DNA from: Methanosarcina acetivorans C2A
GTDB taxonomy: Archaea > Halobacteriota > Methanosarcinia > Methanosarcinales > Methanosarcinaceae
Length of the DNA stretch: 64,000 nucleotides
Direction of reading: 5' to 3'
Assembly: GCF_000007345.1 (NCBI RefSeq)
Contig: NC_003552.1
Coordinates: forward strand, 1-64,000
Shown: piece after piece, positions 30,256-37,881 of the stretch
Numbering within the stretch: position 1 is the first letter of the stretch
How the letters are laid out: every line of letters starts with the position of its first letter
The notes under the pieces: generated by a model
Seen by the model: the letters and a program-made list of their open reading frames with translations, nothing else
Told to the model about the DNA's origin: nothing
Databases searched by the model: none
Made by a program: the position numbers and the translations under genes

Positions 30256-30723
30256 ATGAATGAGCAGAATTATCCCGAGTTTACAGGCCTCGAACTCTCT
30301 CCGAGAAAGGTAGATTATCTCAAGTTCATTCTTGAAAAAAAAGGCACCGTAAAAACGACTGAAATTTCCTCCTGTCTGCAGGTTGACCCTTCAACAACAA
30401 CCAAGACTTTAAACGAACTTGCAGCAGCCGGTTATCTGAACCACATTCCGTACAGGGGAGTGGATCTGACCGAAATGGGGAAGGAATATGCGGAATTTCT
30501 TATCAGGAGGCACAGAATTTTGAGTCTTCTGTTTACTCATTACGGGCTCTCAACGGAGGAAGCATGCGCTGAAGTTTCTCGTTTTGAAGCTTTTGTTTCA
30601 AGGGACGCTGTAAACAAAATATGTAATTCGATGGGCCATCCGATGGTCGGCGTATGCGGGGAAATCAGTCACGAGAAATGCCTTCATTTGGATCAAAGCC
30701 TTCATTTGGAGCATAATCATTAA
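30256..30723 (+). CDS. DtxR/MntR-family metal-dependent regulator
   Basis: About 155 aa: an N-terminal winged helix (residues ~10-65, with TTEISSCLQVDPSTTTKTL as recognition region) and a metal-binding dimerisation part (HRILSLLFTHYGLS, EVSRFEAFVS), ending in a His-rich tail. No C-terminal SH3-like domain is evident. It lies just upstream of a zinc-type ABC importer and a large palindrome, so control of zinc or manganese uptake is likely. I chose the ATG before NEQNYPEF; an in-frame ATG 39 bases upstream is possible. An ATTTG/CAAAT pair at 30208-30225 could be an autoregulatory site. Stop codon in a 17-bp duplication. Confidence 0.85.
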   Translation: MNEQNYPEFTGLELSPRKVDYLKFILEKKGTVKTTEISSCLQVDPSTTTKTLNELAAAGYLNHIPYRGVDLTEMGKEYAEFLIRRHRILSLLFTHYGLSTEEACAEVSRFEAFVSRDAVNKICNSMGHPMVGVCGEISHEKCLHLDQSLHLEHNH

Positions 30724-30890
30724 AGGAGAATCGTCATTAAAGGAACATTATCCTTAATTTCCGTTATGAACGAAGAGTTGAATAAATTCTTCAATCCAGA
30801 TCTTTGATACAGGTCTTTGGTCCCGGTCTCTGGTCCCGGTCTCTGGTTCGGGTATGTTTTTGACCCATGTCTTTGATCCGGCTTTGAATC

Positions 30891-30953
30891 AAATTTGGCA
30901 TATCCCCAAAAAATAATTCATACATCTCATATTTTTGGATATATGCCAAATTT
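30891..30953. promoter_or_regulatory. palindromic operator upstream of znuA
   Basis: AAATTTGGCATATCCCCAAA at 30891-30910 is mirrored by ATTTTTGGATATATGCCAAA plus TTT at 30931-30953, with few mismatches and an ~18-nt centre. Position, 112 bp before znuA and after the metal-regulator gene, suggests a binding site for that regulator. Binding is inferred. Confidence 0.65.
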
Positions 30954-31064
30954 ATCTTGTTCCAGGTTTATCTTACTTATATCAACCTCATTTCAACTCT
31001 TTCCTGAAATGAAATCGATTGAATCAATGAAGCAGAACGAAAGTGAAAAAACAGGAGTTCAATT

Positions 31065-32102
31065 ATGAAAACAAAAATCATAACTACATTAGTACTTTTG
31101 ATTGTTGGTCTGAGCATTTTTGTCAGCGGTTGCACGGATTCCGGCAACTCCGATAACGAGACTGCGGGACAGGGAGCTGAAGTATCGGGAACGGATGAAC
31201 CTACAATCGTTGCCGTAAGTATTGTTCCCCAGGCTGAATTTGTAGAAAAGGTCGGAGGAGATAAAGTAAAAACTGTTGTTATAGTCCCATCTGGGGCAGA
31301 TCCTCATACTTATGAACCTTCACCAAAGGAAGTCCAGGAAATCAGCAAAGCTAGGATGTTAGTAACAGTCGGGGTTGGTATGCCTTTTGAGGAAAGCTGG
31401 ATTGACCATTTCGAGTCTATGGATAGCGGCACTCTTATTGTAAATTCTTCTCAAGGGATTGAATTGAGAGAACTTGAAGAGCATCACCATGAAGGAGAAG
31501 AAGGAGAACATGATGAAGAAGGAGAACATGATGAAGAAGGAGAACATGATGAAGAAGGAGAACATGATGAAGAGCTTGAAGACGGGCATGAAAACGAAAG
31601 TGATGAGGAGCATGAAGAACTGGACCCCCACATCTGGACATCCCCTGCAAACGCAAAAATAATGGTTGAAGAAATATATGAAGGGCTTGTAGAAATCGAT
31701 CCTGAAAACGAAGCTTACTATGCCCAGAATAGAGATGCTTACCTTGAAGAGCTGGACGCTCTGGATGCGAGGATTCGGGAAAAACTTGAAGGAAAAGAGG
31801 AAAAAAGTTTCATGGTTTATCATCCATCCTGGGGATATTTTGCCGCGGATTACGGACTTACCATGATTCCTGTTGAAATTGAAGGAAAAGAGCCGAGTGC
31901 ACAGGATCTTGCGGGGCTTGTGGATCTTGCAAAGGAAAAGAATGTCAAGGTTATCTTTGTCCAGACCCAGTTCAGTACGAGGAGTGCGGAGGTTTTAGCT
32001 CAGGAAATTGGCGGCGAAGTTGTAGCTGTTGACCCTCTTGCAAAGGATTACATTGCAAACATGGACAATGTATCCGATGTATTTGCCAGAAACCTTGTGT
32101 AA
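31065..32102 (+). CDS. znuA: zinc ABC transporter substrate-binding lipoprotein
   Basis: 345 aa. N-terminal signal with lipobox FVSGC (Cys at 23) anchors it outside the membrane. The cluster A-I binding-protein fold is seen, with histidine ligands in GADPHTYEPSPKEV and DPHIWTSP and H in MVYHPSWGYFA. Between them lies a His/Asp/Glu-rich loop (about residues 140-185) with GEHDEE repeated four times from an 18-bp tandem repeat (31503-31574); such loops are typical of zinc-specific members. Captures Zn2+ and delivers it to ZnuB. Confidence 0.93.
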   Translation: MKTKIITTLVLLIVGLSIFVSGCTDSGNSDNETAGQGAEVSGTDEPTIVAVSIVPQAEFVEKVGGDKVKTVVIVPSGADPHTYEPSPKEVQEISKARMLVTVGVGMPFEESWIDHFESMDSGTLIVNSSQGIELRELEEHHHEGEEGEHDEEGEHDEEGEHDEEGEHDEELEDGHENESDEEHEELDPHIWTSPANAKIMVEEIYEGLVEIDPENEAYYAQNRDAYLEELDALDARIREKLEGKEEKSFMVYHPSWGYFAADYGLTMIPVEIEGKEPSAQDLAGLVDLAKEKNVKVIFVQTQFSTRSAEVLAQEIGGEVVAVDPLAKDYIANMDNVSDVFARNLV

Positions 32103-32253
32103 TATCGTGTTCAAGTTCCTGTTTAAGTTCTCATTCAGGTTCCTGTTTGAGTTCTTATTCAGGTTCTCATTCAGGTCCTTATCAGGTTCTATATCTAAAT
32201 ATAAAAAGAACCTAATTTGGGGTTAAGATAAAAACGATGGTGAAGGAAAGGTA

Positions 32254-33018
32254 ATGGAGAAGGTTATAGAGTTAAAGGATGTCTGGGTACGATACGGAAA
32301 CCAGACAATCCTCGAAGCCGTAAATTTCGAATTAACAGAGCCTTATGGGCTTCTCGGGATTATAGGACCCAATGGTGGTGGAAAGACCACATTTCTCAAA
32401 GTGCTTCTCGGACTCTTGAAGCCCTATAAAGGCAGTGTGAAACTCTTTGGGAAGCCTCCGGAAAAAAGCAGAGATCTTGTAGGGTATGTCCCCCAGTACA
32501 AAGGTTTTGACTTCGATTTTCCTATCAGTGTCTGGGAAGTGGTCCTGACAGGCAGGATGAGCCATACGGGTTTTCTGAAAAAGTACAGTGGAGAAGACAA
32601 AAAGGCTGCTGAAGAGGCTCTGAAAACAGTGGAGATGTTCGACCTTAAGGATCGGCAGATAGGCCAGCTCTCGGGCGGGCAGCGGCAGAGGGTTTTTATC
32701 GCCAGGGCTCTTGCAACTAATCCCAAACTCCTGCTTCTGGACGAACCCAACTCCGGGCTTGACCCTCACATGCAGGACGAACTCTACAGGCTCCTGAACA
32801 GGCTCAAACATGAAATGGCAATCATTATGGTTACACATGACCTCAGCGCAGTCTCTGTCTATGTGGACAGGATAGCCTGCCTGAACCGCACGTTCCACTA
32901 CCATAACTCTAAGGAAATCCCGGTTGAGGACCTGGAAGCCACTTACCAGTGCCCTGTCGAACTGATCGCTCACGGAGTACCCCATAGAGTGCTGGAGCAG
33001 CACAAAGGGAATTCTTGA
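32254..33018 (+). CDS. znuC: zinc ABC transporter ATP-binding protein
   Basis: 254 aa. Walker A GPNGGGKTT near 37-45, signature LSGGQRQR near 142, Walker B LLLLDEP near 161 and switch His in MVTHDLS. Powers ZnuB. Lies between znuA and znuB; 48 bp separates it from znuB. AAAGG precedes the ATG. Confidence 0.94.
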   Translation: MEKVIELKDVWVRYGNQTILEAVNFELTEPYGLLGIIGPNGGGKTTFLKVLLGLLKPYKGSVKLFGKPPEKSRDLVGYVPQYKGFDFDFPISVWEVVLTGRMSHTGFLKKYSGEDKKAAEEALKTVEMFDLKDRQIGQLSGGQRQRVFIARALATNPKLLLLDEPNSGLDPHMQDELYRLLNRLKHEMAIIMVTHDLSAVSVYVDRIACLNRTFHYHNSKEIPVEDLEATYQCPVELIAHGVPHRVLEQHKGNS

Positions 33019-33065
33019 AGTCAAGGATTGGGTTTGAAAAACAGTTTCTTGAGGAGAAATAATAA

Positions 33066-33890
33066 ATGTTTGAGCTTCTGCAATATACTTTTATCCAGAA
33101 TGCCCTTATAGCCGCAATCCTTGCAAGCATTGCCTGCGGAATCATAGGTGCTTTTGTTGTTGTCAAAAAGATCGTTTTCATCAGCGGCGGGATTGCCCAT
33201 GCTTCTTTCGGAGGTGTCGGGCTTGGTTATTATTTAGATATTAATCCCATGTATGGGGTTCTTCCTTTCAGCCTGTTCTCCGCTCTTGTCATGGGTATCG
33301 TAAGCAAGAAATCCAAAATCCCGGAAGACAGCGCAATAGGGATTCTCTGGTCTCTCGGAATGGCTCTTGGAGTTATTTTTGTCTATCTGACTCCCGGATA
33401 TGCTCCTGACCTTATGACCTACCTCTTTGGAAACATCCTTACGGTTCCCCGTCTTGACCTGTACCTGATGCTGGTCCTTGACGCTGTCATAGTGGGCGCT
33501 GTATATCTTTTCTATAAGGAGTTTCTCGCGTTATGCTTTGACGAAGAGTTCACAACTGTGCAGGGGATTCCTACCGAAAAGCTCTATCTTTTCCTGCTCT
33601 GCATTATTGCTCTAACAATTGTTGTCCTTATTAAGGTCGTGGGGATTATCCTTGTGATCGCCCTTCTAACCATCCCTGCTACCCTTAGCCGAAAATTTAC
33701 CCATAACCTGAAGCGAATGATGCTTATATCCACCGTCTTCGGGACCTTGATCAGTGTTGCGGGAATAGGCCTTTCCTATGCTCTGGACGTCCCGTCGGGA
33801 GCCACTATTATTCTTGTACTGAGCTTTGTATACGGGCTTGTAGCTGTCGGAATGGATATACTTGAAGGCGGGCAGGTTTCAAAGAGCTGA
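33066..33890 (+). CDS. znuB: zinc ABC transporter permease
   Basis: 274 aa with about eight membrane segments, ABC-3 family length. [19 protein letters not shown] and [19 protein letters not shown] are typical family stretches. GAGGAGAAA precedes the ATG. The last four codons and the stop lie within the terminator hairpin. Confidence 0.94.
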   Translation: MFELLQYTFIQNALIAAILASIACGIIGAFVVVKKIVFISGGIAHASFGGVGLGYYLDINPMYGVLPFSLFSALVMGIVSKKSKIPEDSAIGILWSLGMALGVIFVYLTPGYAPDLMTYLFGNILTVPRLDLYLMLVLDAVIVGAVYLFYKEFLALCFDEEFTTVQGIPTEKLYLFLLCIIALTIVVLIKVVGIILVIALLTIPATLSRKFTHNLKRMMLISTVFGTLISVAGIGLSYALDVPSGATIILVLSFVYGLVAVGMDILEGGQVSKS

Positions 33891-33909
33891 AACCTGCCAT
33901 TTTTTTTTC
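33871..33909 (+). terminator. perfect hairpin and T-run at the end of znuB
   Basis: GGCAGGTTTC (33871-33880) pairs perfectly with GAAACCTGCC (33889-33898), followed by A and nine Ts. The znuB stop codon sits at the loop/right-arm junction, so the terminator overlaps the coding end. Confidence 0.85.
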
Positions 33910-34308
33910 AAGGTTTTTTGTATCAGCCGGAACTTCTATTATAAATGTATTTGTACGGAGTTCAGGTAATGTACAGAACTCGGGTATTGTACGGAGTTCA
34001 GGTAATGTACAGAACTCGGGTATTGTACAGAACTCGGGTATATTGTACGGGATTCGGGTATTGTACAGAATTCGGGTATAAGGTTCGGATCTGAAGGCTC
34101 AGGTACATATTCCAGTGCTTCTCAGTATATAATACATTAAAGTAATTTTTTGGTAAGACTAAATTTTTGACTTCTATAGAATTATATTTGAATAGTTTTA
34201 TTAAGACATAATTTTATATATGGTAAAATGCAAGAAGCCTAATTGTTAAATCAAGTCTTTTATACTACCAGGTCTGCAAGGTTAACATTCCTGGAGTAAT
34301 TAGTAATT
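33910..34308. other. gene-free region with 18-bp repeats
   Basis: About seven copies of an 18-bp unit of the GTACAGAACTCGGGTATT type fill 33953-34085, in alternating variants (GTACGGAGTTCAGGTAAT). The rest is AT-rich without a gene; it may hold the promoter of the following RNA. Confidence 0.7.
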
Positions 34309-34386
34309 AAAAACGAAATCCAAAAACGAAATCCAAAAGAGAAACCCAAAAATGGAATCCAAAAATGGAATTCAAAAACGGAGTCT
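34309..34386. repeat. 13-bp x 6 repeats running into the structured RNA
   Basis: Six 13-bp units: AAAAACGAAATCC twice, then AAAAGAGAAACCC, AAAAATGGAATCC, AAAAATGGAATTC and AAAAACGGAGTCT. The last unit overlaps the 5' edge of the GC-rich structured segment. Confidence 0.9.
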
Positions 34387-34605
34387 ACAGCACCGTGTGA
34401 GATGCCACAAAGCCGCTTCTAGTGGGGAAGCGATGCATTTGCGACAGGTTAGGGTAGCCTGCACAGTCAGATCTCACCCGGGCGCACAACTGATACACTT
34501 GCAATGCCACCATCTCAAGCCAGCAGGTGTGTCCGTAAGCCACCTCAAAGAGGTTAACGTTTGGTTCGGTTCCCATAAATCGGAAACCGCCAGATCTATC
34601 TCTTA
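34380..34605 (+). ncRNA. structured RNA candidate, IscB-omegaRNA (HEARO)-like, without a nuclease gene
   Basis: A 225-nt, locally GC-rich island in AT-rich DNA with no supported reading frame. Helices visible: GTGAGAT (34397-34403) with ATCTCAC (34471-34477) closing a junction; inside it CGCTTC/GAAGCG (34414-34419/34427-34432, loop TAGTGGG) and CAGGTTA/TAGCCTG (34445-34451/34455-34461, loop GGG); downstream ACCTC/GAGGT (34542-34546/34550-34554) and CGGTTCC/CGGAAACCG (34567-34589, one mismatch). TGAGATG can also pair with CATCTCA at 34511-34517, so two folds compete. The CAGGTTAGGGTAGCCTG stem with a neighbouring GCACAGTCAG reminds me of HEARO, the guide RNA of IscB nucleases; this is from memory only. 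No iscB lies nearby. A cis-regulatory leader for the gene 45 bases downstream is the alternative. Confidence 0.55.
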
Positions 34606-34649
34606 AAATATAAAACCTAAAATATAAAACGTTATACCAGGGTGATAAA

Positions 34650-35105
34650 ATGGACCGCGAGACAACCCGGGATCAAAATATTGGAGAAAACGAAATCTTT
34701 GATGGCGAAAACCTAAACCTTCCTGATATCCCTCTTCCGGAAACAGATAATGTGCTATATTCAATCCTGAACTCTTTGAATCAGAACATCGCAGATTTTT
34801 ACACATTTGTGAAGTTCAACAACTATCTCTCCGAGGATCACCTCAACGTTGAGCTCCTTAAAAGAAGCATGGGTATTCACAGGGACTTTACAGCCCTTTT
34901 CCTGCACACCAAAGAAGAACTGGTATTTACCTATCCGGAATTCATAGAAAAGACAGAAAGGCTGCTGTTTAAAGGGGTGGTTGGTACCGACTGCATAAAA
35001 TACACACACAAGGTATGCAGGTCAATCAGTGATTATAAGATCGCCCTTCACAGAGAAGGTTACTTGCCGGACCTCAGAAGACAGCTGCCCCTGGTTGACA
35101 TTTAA
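34650..35105 (+). CDS. conserved-looking protein of unknown function
   Basis: 151 aa, acidic, no signal peptide or membrane segment, no motif I recognise. Hydrophobic spacing suggests a helical bundle (YSILNSLNQNIADFYTFVKF through the C-terminus). CCAGGGTGAT six to ten bases before the ATG is a good ribosome binding site, supporting a real gene. It starts 45 bases past the structured RNA and may be controlled by it or be an unrelated neighbour. It is far too short, and lacks the RuvC/HNH motifs, to be IscB or TnpB. Confidence 0.75.
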   Translation: MDRETTRDQNIGENEIFDGENLNLPDIPLPETDNVLYSILNSLNQNIADFYTFVKFNNYLSEDHLNVELLKRSMGIHRDFTALFLHTKEELVFTYPEFIEKTERLLFKGVVGTDCIKYTHKVCRSISDYKIALHREGYLPDLRRQLPLVDI

Positions 35106-35205
35106 CTCCCAGGCAGCTAACTTTTTTCCATTCTTTTTCATTATGTTCATTCATGTTTCATTTCTATAACTCTCCTCTTTTTCCAACGTCTAAAATTTCA
35201 CAAAA

Positions 35206-35366
35206 CAGGCTGTCTCAAAACTAAAGTTAATTCTACAATTGTGTCAAATTTTTCTACTACAAGGTTAATTCATGTATAAATTTCTCTAATTTAGGTGGTC
35301 TTGTTTTTAAATTCAACGTTGCTCATTATCCAATTGTAGAAATGGTTTGAGTTTTGAGACAGCCTG
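35206..35366. mobile_element. 161-bp MITE with CAGGCTGTCTCAAAAC ends
   Basis: Perfect 16-bp terminal inverted repeats (35206-35221, 35351-35366), extending imperfectly to 36 bp and ending in CAATTG on each arm. AAAA flanks both sides, a possible 4-bp target duplication. Non-coding. Its ends differ from those of the IS that starts 16 bp away, so a different transposase mobilised it. Confidence 0.85.
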
Positions 35367-35381
35367 AAAACCTATATTTTG

Positions 35382-36978
35382 GAGACTTTTTATTATTTTC
35401 TGGTTTTTCGTTTTCCCTCTATATCGTGCAAAACAATAAAATTTTAATTATATTGATATATTTTTTCTATTTATGGGAAAAGGAAACATTGCAATAGATA
35501 AATCTATGATAAAAACGATAGTTGACGGCAAAATAATAATTCCTTTGCCAAAAGTTTTGGTTGAAAATCGATACTATCCTATGTTCTCTATATTCTCCCC
35601 TACTCAGTGTGATAGTTGTGGAAGTAAATTACATGTTAACTCTCATCACACTCGTTTTATTATATCACGTTACGGCACTATATCTCTCAATGTTACATAC
35701 TGGCTTTGTCCCACTTGTAAGAAACATTATCATGATCGGGTTATTGGTGTTCAGGGTTCTGCAAATTACAGTTCTGAATATTATGATACACAAATAAATG
35801 TCAGATACGATGGACGATGCAGTCTGCACAATTCTCGGCGAATTGGGGAAACATATACAGAAGGAGTAATAAATGTCTGTGGAAGAGCTCCTTGTCCCAC
35901 TTCATTGTGGTTATATGAACAGAAACTAGCAAAACTTTCAAAGCAAGAACTTTTGAACCAAGGAGTTAGCTTTGAAGAAACATTGTATGTTGATGGGAAT
36001 TGGATCAAGAATGGATGGAAAAAAAAGCTTGAAGAATTTATTGGAACGAAACTCACAAAGAAAGAATGGAAAAAAATGCGATATAAATCTGTTTACGTTG
36101 TTGCTACCAAAGAGAAGGTCATTTTAGATTTTGAAGTAACTGAGAGGTTACCAACAATTGAGGCTCTGATGCCTCTTTTCATACGAATAAAGAACCGATT
36201 TCCTGAAGATAAAATCAAAAAGATTGTTTCTGATGAGGATAAAGCGATCATTGGAGCCGTAAAAATGGTCTTTCCTGAAGTGACTCATTCTTTTTGTGTG
36301 TTTCATCAATTAAAAAACGTTAGTAAGAGGTATTATGAGGAATTCAGTTCTGTTGAAGAGATTCCAGATAACGATAAGATTACCTACAATGAGATATCTC
36401 AATTGATACTTTCTGATACGGTTATCAGTGCTGTTGCGCATATTCAGAAGATACGAGAATTTAACTCTGATCTTGAACTTTCTGAAGCGTCTCATAAAGC
36501 GATTTCTTATGCCGAAGAGATTTTCAGCAAGAATGTGAGCTTCTTGAAAAAAGGTTTTACACCTGAGACAGATAATACAATGGAACAAATATTTTCTTTG
36601 ATATGTGATATAGTAGACAAAGTAAGGTCATTCAAAACCGATAATGGACTAACTAATTTTTGTTACAATCTATTTACTTTTTTCAACAAACGGTGTTTCA
36701 GCACTGGAAAATGGAAAGGTTTCTCACCTTTAATGAGAGCAAGATTCCAATATGGATAATGCTAGAATTGGAGAATAATTAGTTCTTAAACTTGATGGCT
36801 TATAGCTGTAGCTGTCGGAAATTCCCACAAAAATAGTTCCACAATTTGGAAAATTTTGGTGAATGCTTGTGTAAATGAATCAACATTTTTAAATGAGTGA
36901 ATTGATTTGCTCAAATTGGGATGAAATTTTGTGGTTGTCTTGAAATTGAAGAAAAACCAGAAAAAATTAAAAAGACTC
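35382..36978 (+). mobile_element. complete insertion sequence with 8-bp target duplication
   Basis: Terminal inverted repeats of 28 bp with three mismatches (35382-35409 and 36951-36978; outermost bases GAG(A/T)CTTTTT, inner part TCTGGTTTTTC). ATATTTTG is directly repeated outside both ends (35374-35381 and 36979-36986). One transposase gene inside. The intact target repeats suggest recent insertion. Confidence 0.88.
35473..36759 (+). CDS. MULE/IS256-like DDE transposase
   Basis: 428 aa. An N-terminal zinc-binding part has CDSCG near 49 and CPTCKKHYH near 80; the central part has YVDGNWIKNGWKKK (first Asp), KIVSDEDKAIIGAVK (second Asp) and the SFCVFHQLKNV motif that follows the second Asp in MULE-type transposases. 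A C-terminal Glu lies in the TDNTMEQIFS stretch. Reading frame is full length between matched terminal repeats. Family placement (ISH6-like) is from motif memory. Confidence 0.85.
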   Translation: MGKGNIAIDKSMIKTIVDGKIIIPLPKVLVENRYYPMFSIFSPTQCDSCGSKLHVNSHHTRFIISRYGTISLNVTYWLCPTCKKHYHDRVIGVQGSANYSSEYYDTQINVRYDGRCSLHNSRRIGETYTEGVINVCGRAPCPTSLWLYEQKLAKLSKQELLNQGVSFEETLYVDGNWIKNGWKKKLEEFIGTKLTKKEWKKMRYKSVYVVATKEKVILDFEVTERLPTIEALMPLFIRIKNRFPEDKIKKIVSDEDKAIIGAVKMVFPEVTHSFCVFHQLKNVSKRYYEEFSSVEEIPDNDKITYNEISQLILSDTVISAVAHIQKIREFNSDLELSEASHKAISYAEEIFSKNVSFLKKGFTPETDNTMEQIFSLICDIVDKVRSFKTDNGLTNFCYNLFTFFNKRCFSTGKWKGFSPLMRARFQYG

Positions 36979-36986
36979 ATATTTTG

Positions 36987-37227
36987 AATACCTGAGTTTT
37001 GTGAAATCAGGTCTTTGTAAATTTAAAGCCGATCTAAATCTAAAGTTTTTTAAGTAACCGGGGCCTCATTAAAAGTCCCTCATAAATATGAAAAAGCTTT
37101 TCCGACTTTGATTTCAGCCCTAAACTCTATGGAAAATTTACAGTACTTCTGGATAGTTATATTCAATTTTCAGTACATCCGTAGTCTTATATTTAGGGAA
37201 AGATATCTGGCGTTCAAGGCATCTGTG
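36987..37227. other. gene-free stretch after the IS
   Basis: AT-rich spacer without a gene or clear motif. Confidence 0.3.
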
Positions 37228-37515
37228 AAAAAAACGGAATATAAAAAACGGTGTCTTGAAAAACGGTAGCCTAAAAAACGATATATTAAAAAACGGTAGC
37301 CTAAAAAACGGAATTCTCGAAAAACGATAGGCTGAAAAACAGTATTCGAAAAACGATATATTAAAAAACGATATATTAAAAAACGGTAGCCTAAAAAACG
37401 GAATTCTCGAAAAACGATATATTAAAAAACGATATATTAAAAAACGGTAGCCTAAAAAACGGAATTCTCGAAAAACGATAGGCTGAAAAACGATATTCCC
37501 TAAAAACGGCATTAT
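37228..37515. repeat. 15-bp array with interchangeable palindromic cores
   Basis: About 18 units that share AAAAAACG and differ in the following 6-8 bases: GTAGCCT, ATATATT, GAATTCTCG, ATAGGCTG. Most cores are self-complementary or complementary to another unit (GGTAGCC with GATAGGCT). Units recur in a partly ordered pattern, e.g. GTAGCCT then GAATTCTCG three times. Period of five codons keeps a frame open on the minus strand, with FFRLPFFNISF-type translation; I do not read it as a gene. Confidence 0.85.
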
Positions 37516-37881
37516 AAAACAGATGCCTACCATCAATTCGATAAGTAGATTTTTTAAGTTTTGCTCATTCAATGGTTTCCGAGTCTATTCGTTTTTAACA
37601 TTTAGCGTTTTCTAATTACTTCATATTGAAAATATGGGTTTTGATGCATTATACCCGGTTCTTAATTTTATTGAAGCCTTTTAAGATTAACCCCCGGAAA
37701 AAATACTTTTATCTCTTTTTCTGGTTTGCTGTTCTTTGAAATAAACCAAAAAGATCATATTTTTCTTGAACATCTCTTTAGATTGAGAAAAGTTAGCAAA
37801 TTAGATGAAGGCTAAATTCCCTCATCTAATTGTTTCTGAATCGGGCCTATTTAACGCTTTTTTATCTGATTCACTTTGTTT
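37516..37881. other. gene-free stretch downstream of the surface-protein gene
   Basis: AT-rich, no gene. TTAGATGAAGGCTAAATTCCCTCATCTAA at 37801-37829 has short TTAGATGA/TCATCTAA arms (a possible terminator for the minus-strand gene). Confidence 0.4.

Noticed and set aside
34380-34605. SRP RNA, RNase P RNA, 5S rRNA or cobalamin riboswitch at the structured RNA
   Set aside because: I could not find the conserved SRP helix 8 loop, the RNase P CR-I/CR-V sequences, a 5S-like sequence or a B12 box; the helices do not fit those folds.
34352-34606. Short reading frames on both strands across the RNA island
   Set aside because: They lack ribosome binding sites and cover the same bases as the paired helices; no recognisable protein features.
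34650-35105. Downstream gene as an IscB or TnpB nuclease
   Set aside because: Only 151 aa, without RuvC, HNH or zinc-finger motifs.
35206-36978. MITE and transposase as one element
   Set aside because: Their terminal repeats differ, and the IS has its own 8-bp target duplication inside which the MITE does not fall.
37138-37572. 144-codon minus-strand frame rich in F, R and I
   Set aside because: Product of the 15-bp repeat array; no start signal and no similarity to a known fold.
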